Assembly (NCBI GenBank): GCA_963818725.1
Contig: CAWFTU010000015.1
Span: 94,041-158,040, forward strand
From: DATFDN01 sp963818725
Lineage (GTDB): Bacteria > Pseudomonadota > Alphaproteobacteria > Acetobacterales > Acetobacteraceae
Reading direction: 5' to 3'
Length of the DNA: 64,000 nucleotides
Shown one piece after another: positions 60,865-64,000 of the stretch (position 1 is the first letter of the stretch; each line of letters begins with the position of its first letter). The translations under genes and the position numbers were made by a program. Under the pieces are notes generated by a model. That model did not search any database, was not told the origin of the DNA, and saw only the letters and a program-made list of their open reading frames with translations.

Positions 60865-61661
60865 ATGCGCCAAGATGTCGCGCAGTACGCGCGAGCCTTT
60901 ATCCCAGCCTCGCTCATCATGCTGGCTGTGACAGGAAGCGTCGTGGCTCAGGAGGCGGCCAAGACCCCCAGCCGAGAGGCTTTTCTGGCAGGCGCCAGCC
61001 GTGACTGCCCTGGCTGCGATCTTCACGACGTCCGGCTGAAACGCCGGGATTTGAGAGGCGCGGATCTGACCGGCGCCGATCTCACGGGCGCGGTCCTGCA
61101 CGCCACGAAATTGATGAATGCAAAACTTGACCATGCCAAGCTGGCCAACGCTAACTTGAACAAGGCCGACATGAAACGCGCCTCGCTGGTGGACGCCGAT
61201 CTCACGGGAGCGCTGCTCTATGGAACGGATCTGAGCGGCGCCAAGCTTGACGGCGCAACCATGACAGAGGCGCACATGGCCCATTCCCGCCTGACCCGTG
61301 CGGTGCTGCACGGGGCGGATATCTCGCTTTCCACGCTGACCGATGCGGAAATGGCGGATAGTGATTTGTCCCAAGCCAATCTGAGGCGATCGAACCTGAG
61401 CGATGCGAATCTTAGCCGATGCAATCTCACCTCGGCGCGGGCGGATGGGGCTGGCTTCGTGCGGGCCGGCTGCCCGATGCCAAGTTGCGGGCCATCTCGG
61501 CCATTCGGGCCGATTTCTATCGAGCCAATCTCACCGGCTCTGACCTCACCGACGGGGATTTCCGCGGGTCGCGCCTGGAACGGGCCGATCTGGACGGTGC
61601 CATCACGACCGGTATGAGGACGAAAGGCGCTCTCCTGGTCGACGGCAGCGTTGGGCAGTAG
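60865..61661 (+). pseudogene. Exported pentapeptide-repeat protein, frameshifted
   Basis: A signal peptide (FIPASLIMLAVTGSVVAQ) precedes a cysteine pair (RDCPGCDLHDV) and about 25 A(D/N)LxX repeats (LRGADLTGADLTGAVLHATKLMNAKL...) that form a right-handed beta-helix. The frame breaks near 61460-61475: RADGAGFVRA must shift, by one missing base, to LPDAKLRAISAIRADFYRANLTGSDLTDGDFRGS, ending GALLVDGSVGQ at 61661. It is divergent from the SNase-like gene with a 125-bp gap. Periplasmic pentapeptide proteins have no common function. Confidence 0.8.
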
Positions 61662-61671
61662 TCAGGGGACG

Positions 61672-62430
61672 TCACTTCCCATCACTGGCCGTTTGCTTTG
61701 GCAGCGCGGCGTCATACATCTCAAAGCGTGTCGCGCTCTCGAACCCTTCCGGTTGGGGCTTCCCGGATTGCGGGTCGAGGAGGTTCTGACCCTTTTTCTC
61801 GAAGTAACGCTGCTCAAGCACGAGATGCAGACCGTTTGCCGTTTTCTCGCAGTGGTTCTTGAGGAACATCGACCCGACCGGACCCTCTCCTTCCTCCGGC
61901 GGCACATTCTTGCATTCCCAGCCATCCTCACCAAAGCGCTGACGCAGGAAGTTGGCCAGTTCCCAGAACTCAATGCGGTCACGCGACACGTGCTGGCGCG
62001 GGTCAGTGACCATGCGCTCACCCCTGACCCGCCCCGCGTCGTCGAACAACAGCGAGGCGACAACGGGGAACTCGAAGACCGTGGTGCCCCCGTACATCCT
62101 GATTTCGTTCTGGAGATTCAAGGCGCGCGCCCGGTACTCGAGTTCATCGTCATACCGAAAATAAACCTCGTGGAGGCCGTTGGCGTCCGGCTTGCACATC
62201 CAGAATTCGGTGAAGTCCTTCAGCGGCATGGCAGGCGGCCCCCCATTGGTGCCACAAGCGTAGTCTATGAACTCGTCTGGGATTTCGGACGCCGCTTCTC
62301 CAATGTGGATATCCCAGATGCTGAACCGCTTGGGCCGGTCCTGGGCTTGCGCCGACACGAGCGACATCAGCCAGACCAGGAGCACGACCGCGCCCGCCCA
62401 TCCATGCCCCCGGCGGATCAGAAGTGGCAT
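61672..62430 (-). CDS. Exported protein of unknown function in the PQQ cluster
   Basis: A 252-residue protein with a signal peptide (GWAGAVVLLVWLMSLVSAQAQ). The mature sequence contains IHIGEAASEIPDEFIDYACGTNGGPPAMPLKDFTEFWMCKPDANGLHEVYFRYDDELEY and has four cysteines. It overlaps the end of the binding-protein gene upstream by 13 bp, so it is translated from the same message. I do not recognise a family; the context links it to PQQ-dependent alcohol oxidation. Confidence 0.75.
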   Translation of the reverse strand: MPLLIRRGHGWAGAVVLLVWLMSLVSAQAQDRPKRFSIWDIHIGEAASEIPDEFIDYACGTNGGPPAMPLKDFTEFWMCKPDANGLHEVYFRYDDELEYRARALNLQNEIRMYGGTTVFEFPVVASLLFDDAGRVRGERMVTDPRQHVSRDRIEFWELANFLRQRFGEDGWECKNVPPEEGEGPVGSMFLKNHCEKTANGLHLVLEQRYFEKKGQNLLDPQSGKPQPEGFESATRFEMYDAALPKQTASDGK

Positions 62431-63635
62431 TTCGTCTCCGGCGCATCAATTCCTAATGTATCCAGCACGTTCGTCTGGTGCAGGAACTCTGGCAAAGGAG
62501 CCCTCTCTATCACGGCGTCGGCCGTGCTGAGCAACACGGGCGCGCGGAGCTGATGATCCCACGGGCGGAAGTTGCCGGGATTACCCTTTACCGTGTCCAG
62601 GGTGAGCTTATCGCTCAGTAGAAACGCCTTAACCGCGTCGAAGCCCGTCGATTGCGTCCGCACCACAGCCTGAGTGATCGCTTTCACGGCCTCCCAGGCG
62701 GCCCAGTCGGCGGCGTTCATGCGGCGCGGCGACGCGAGCTTTTCGAAGCGATGTTGGAGCTGCACCGCCGCATCCCTGTCCCAGGCCCAGGACCAGGCAG
62801 TGGGCATCAACCCGGCACTCCCCACTACAGGCCGCGGCAGAGCGGTCTGATACGGAACGTAGCGAGCAAACTCTCGGCTGCTGTCGGCGACATAGACCAC
62901 CTCATAGCGCCCCCCGTTCGTCATAAGGACGATGTTGGTCTGCGCGCGGTTCCGGGGATCGTTGGTGAGCAGAAAGGGCCTCACGCCGACGATCCTGGCG
63001 CCGAACTTCTTCGTTGAGCGTTCCAGCGCGGCCACCTGCGCGGCATCCTCCGGCGCAGGCCCCTGTAGGACAAGAATTTGCCCCCACTCCTTGCTTGCGA
63101 GATACTGCAAGAGGGCATCGGCCAGCATGGCCTGGCTAGGGTAGGTGTGCAGAACGTTGGCCGCGCAGTCCTCGGCGCGCAGCGAGTCGTCCGGATCCGA
63201 AATGTTGAACAGCATGACCGGCTGGCCGGCGAGGTGGTGAGCCAGTTCCTTCAAGGCGGTGGCAGGCAGATCCGCCAAGACGAAGTGAACGTCGCTGGCG
63301 GAGATCCAACTGGAGATCTGCCGCACGAGATCGTCCACCGACTTGCCCGTCGCCTTCTCCATGGAGAAATCGACCTTGACGACCCGCCCAATGGCCTGCG
63401 CATCGGCCAGCGCGACCTGGCTGCCGAGGTACGGACGCCCAAGATCAGGAAACACTATGCCGGAGAGGGAGCCCCGGTCTGCATAGCGGGGATCGTCGGC
63501 AAGCTCGACATAGCCGAGCCTCACCGCTCTCCCCGCCACGGTTTCGGCGCGAACGCCCCTGGACATAGGCAGCAAGGCGAGCCCGAGCATCACCATCGCC
63601 ACGGCGAGGCCACGTCCGCCCTTAATCATCGACAA
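62418..63635 (-). CDS. ABC transporter substrate-binding protein of the PQQ-dependent catabolism type
   Basis: A 405-residue periplasmic binding protein (type I fold): signal GLAVAMVMLGLALLPMSRGVRA, then AVRLGYVELADDPRYADRG and VLADLPATALKELAHHLAGQPVMLFNISDPDDSLRAEDCAANVLHTYPSQAMLADALLQYL. The wording and its place beside a YVTN propeller and a PQQ dehydrogenase match the binding protein of the PQQ-associated ABC systems. The ligand is unknown. Start ATG 63635 or 63629; it overlaps the propeller stop. Confidence 0.85.
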   Translation of the reverse strand: MSMIKGGRGLAVAMVMLGLALLPMSRGVRAETVAGRAVRLGYVELADDPRYADRGSLSGIVFPDLGRPYLGSQVALADAQAIGRVVKVDFSMEKATGKSVDDLVRQISSWISASDVHFVLADLPATALKELAHHLAGQPVMLFNISDPDDSLRAEDCAANVLHTYPSQAMLADALLQYLASKEWGQILVLQGPAPEDAAQVAALERSTKKFGARIVGVRPFLLTNDPRNRAQTNIVLMTNGGRYEVVYVADSSREFARYVPYQTALPRPVVGSAGLMPTAWSWAWDRDAAVQLQHRFEKLASPRRMNAADWAAWEAVKAITQAVVRTQSTGFDAVKAFLLSDKLTLDTVKGNPGNFRPWDHQLRAPVLLSTADAVIERAPLPEFLHQTNVLDTLGIDAPETKCHF

Positions 63636-63863
63636 CGACCGTATGTGGCACCCGGCCGACCGGCACTGTCCGAACCGACTGGTGGCTGCGCATGTCCACG
63701 ATCGACAAGTCGTCGCTCAATCCATTCGCGACATAAAGTGTCTTCTCGTCCGGGCTGAGCGCGACGCCCCATGGGCGGCTTCCCACCAGCACGTAGTCCT
63801 TGACCTTCCTCGTCGCCGTATCGACGATGGCGACGTGGTTCGCGCGTCCCAGCGAAACCACAG
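63622..63863 (-). pseudogene. YVTN-type beta-propeller protein, C-terminal part, cut by an IS element
   Basis: The last 80 residues of a PQQ-catabolism-associated propeller: VSLGRANHVAIVDTATRKVKDYVLVGSRPWGVALSPDEKTLYVANGLSDDLSIVDMRSHQSVRTVPVGRVPHTVVVDD, with the repeat GxxPWGVALSPDxxxLYVAN. An IS1595-like element enters at 63864, separating it from its N-terminal part, which lies outside the window if it exists. Downstream genes of this operon (binding protein, unknown) now depend on a promoter inside or after the IS. Confidence 0.85.
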
Positions 63864-64000
63864 CCCGCTTATCGGCCAATCGACCCGTCACGGGTAGACG
63901 CCTTTGTGGGTCAGACGGGACGACGCAGCGACGGCACGGCAAAGCGCGTTGACCATGCCTCGCATGTTGCGGCGCCGGTTGGTGGTCCAGCAGAAGGCGC
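63864..64000 (-). mobile_element. Second IS1595-like copy, left end only
   Basis: It starts with the same 24-bp terminal repeat as 8274-8297 and continues almost identically for all 137 visible bases, including the 3' end of the transposase (stop side). One base differs (GCCTTTG here, GCTTTTG at 8311). Orientation is the same as the first copy. Confidence 0.93.

Noticed and set aside
8274..64000. A 55-kb composite transposon bounded by the two IS1595 copies
   Set aside because: The span includes core genes such as ccm, and each insertion is explained by an independent jump into a gene end or gene. No shared outer duplication can be seen.

Overview
The window is high-GC DNA with dense genes, Shine-Dalgarno starts and short stop/start overlaps. 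It looks like an alphaproteobacterium. A Rhodospirillales/Acetobacteraceae-type heterotroph fits best: UrtABCDE urea uptake, System I cytochrome c maturation, a PQQ alcohol dehydrogenase locus, Tat-exported proteins and many acyl-CoA/amide catabolic enzymes. The placement is inferred from gene content only. I saw no rRNA, tRNA or CRISPR array.

Layout. 1-8.1 kb: a leftward urea operon urtABCDE-ureDA-[brnTA on the opposite strand]-ureBC, with a good sigma-54 promoter before urtA. 8.27-9.32 kb: an intact IS1595-like element with perfect 24-bp inverted repeats and a target duplication; a second copy enters at 63.86 kb and cuts a beta-propeller gene. 9.3-27.3 kb: mixed catabolism (CoA transferase, ThDP enzyme, HisD-like dehydrogenase, FMN hydroxyacid dehydrogenase, molybdopterin oxidoreductase, NUDIX, amidase, uronate dehydrogenase-like, GST, SDR, HdeD, fRMsr, MarR). 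27.4-32.7 kb: ccmCDEFGHI. 32.7-35.0 kb: a formamide module (fmdA broken, amiS, fmdB). 35.2-39.4 kb: GNAT, a 254-bp IS66-like MITE, EVE protein, acetyl-CoA synthetase, DedA. 39.4-43.5 kb: a surface-polysaccharide patch. 43.5-52.3 kb: HMA-like protein, HpaB/flavin reductase pair, a periplasmic beta-propeller/metallohydrolase operon, two nickel/cobalt transporters. 52.3-57.6 kb: DUF1501/DUF1800 genes divergent from a TolQ-like channel, an ExbD-like/DUF2135 protein and a third membrane protein. 57.8-63.9 kb: PQQ dehydrogenase, cytochrome c, and the PQQ-associated ABC binding protein and propeller.

The nitrogen genes form a theme: urea uptake and urease, short-chain amide/formamide use, amidase, and nickel importers that could feed urease. 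The right end is a periplasmic alcohol-oxidation locus whose cytochrome needs the Ccm proteins encoded mid-window.

A striking property of the sequence is a run of single-base frameshifts in otherwise well-conserved genes. Most are one extra base, usually a doubled neighbour (ureC, hisD-like, ccmG, hpaB, the 47.4 kb propeller, the NicO gene, four in the DUF1800 gene, tolQ-like, the 57.0 kb gene). Fewer look like a missing base (fmdA, pentapeptide gene), and fmdA also has an in-frame TGA. The uniform pattern suggests uncorrected sequencing insertions more than gene decay, but the sequence alone cannot decide. The best candidate for an undescribed system is the 52.4-57.6 kb divergon.
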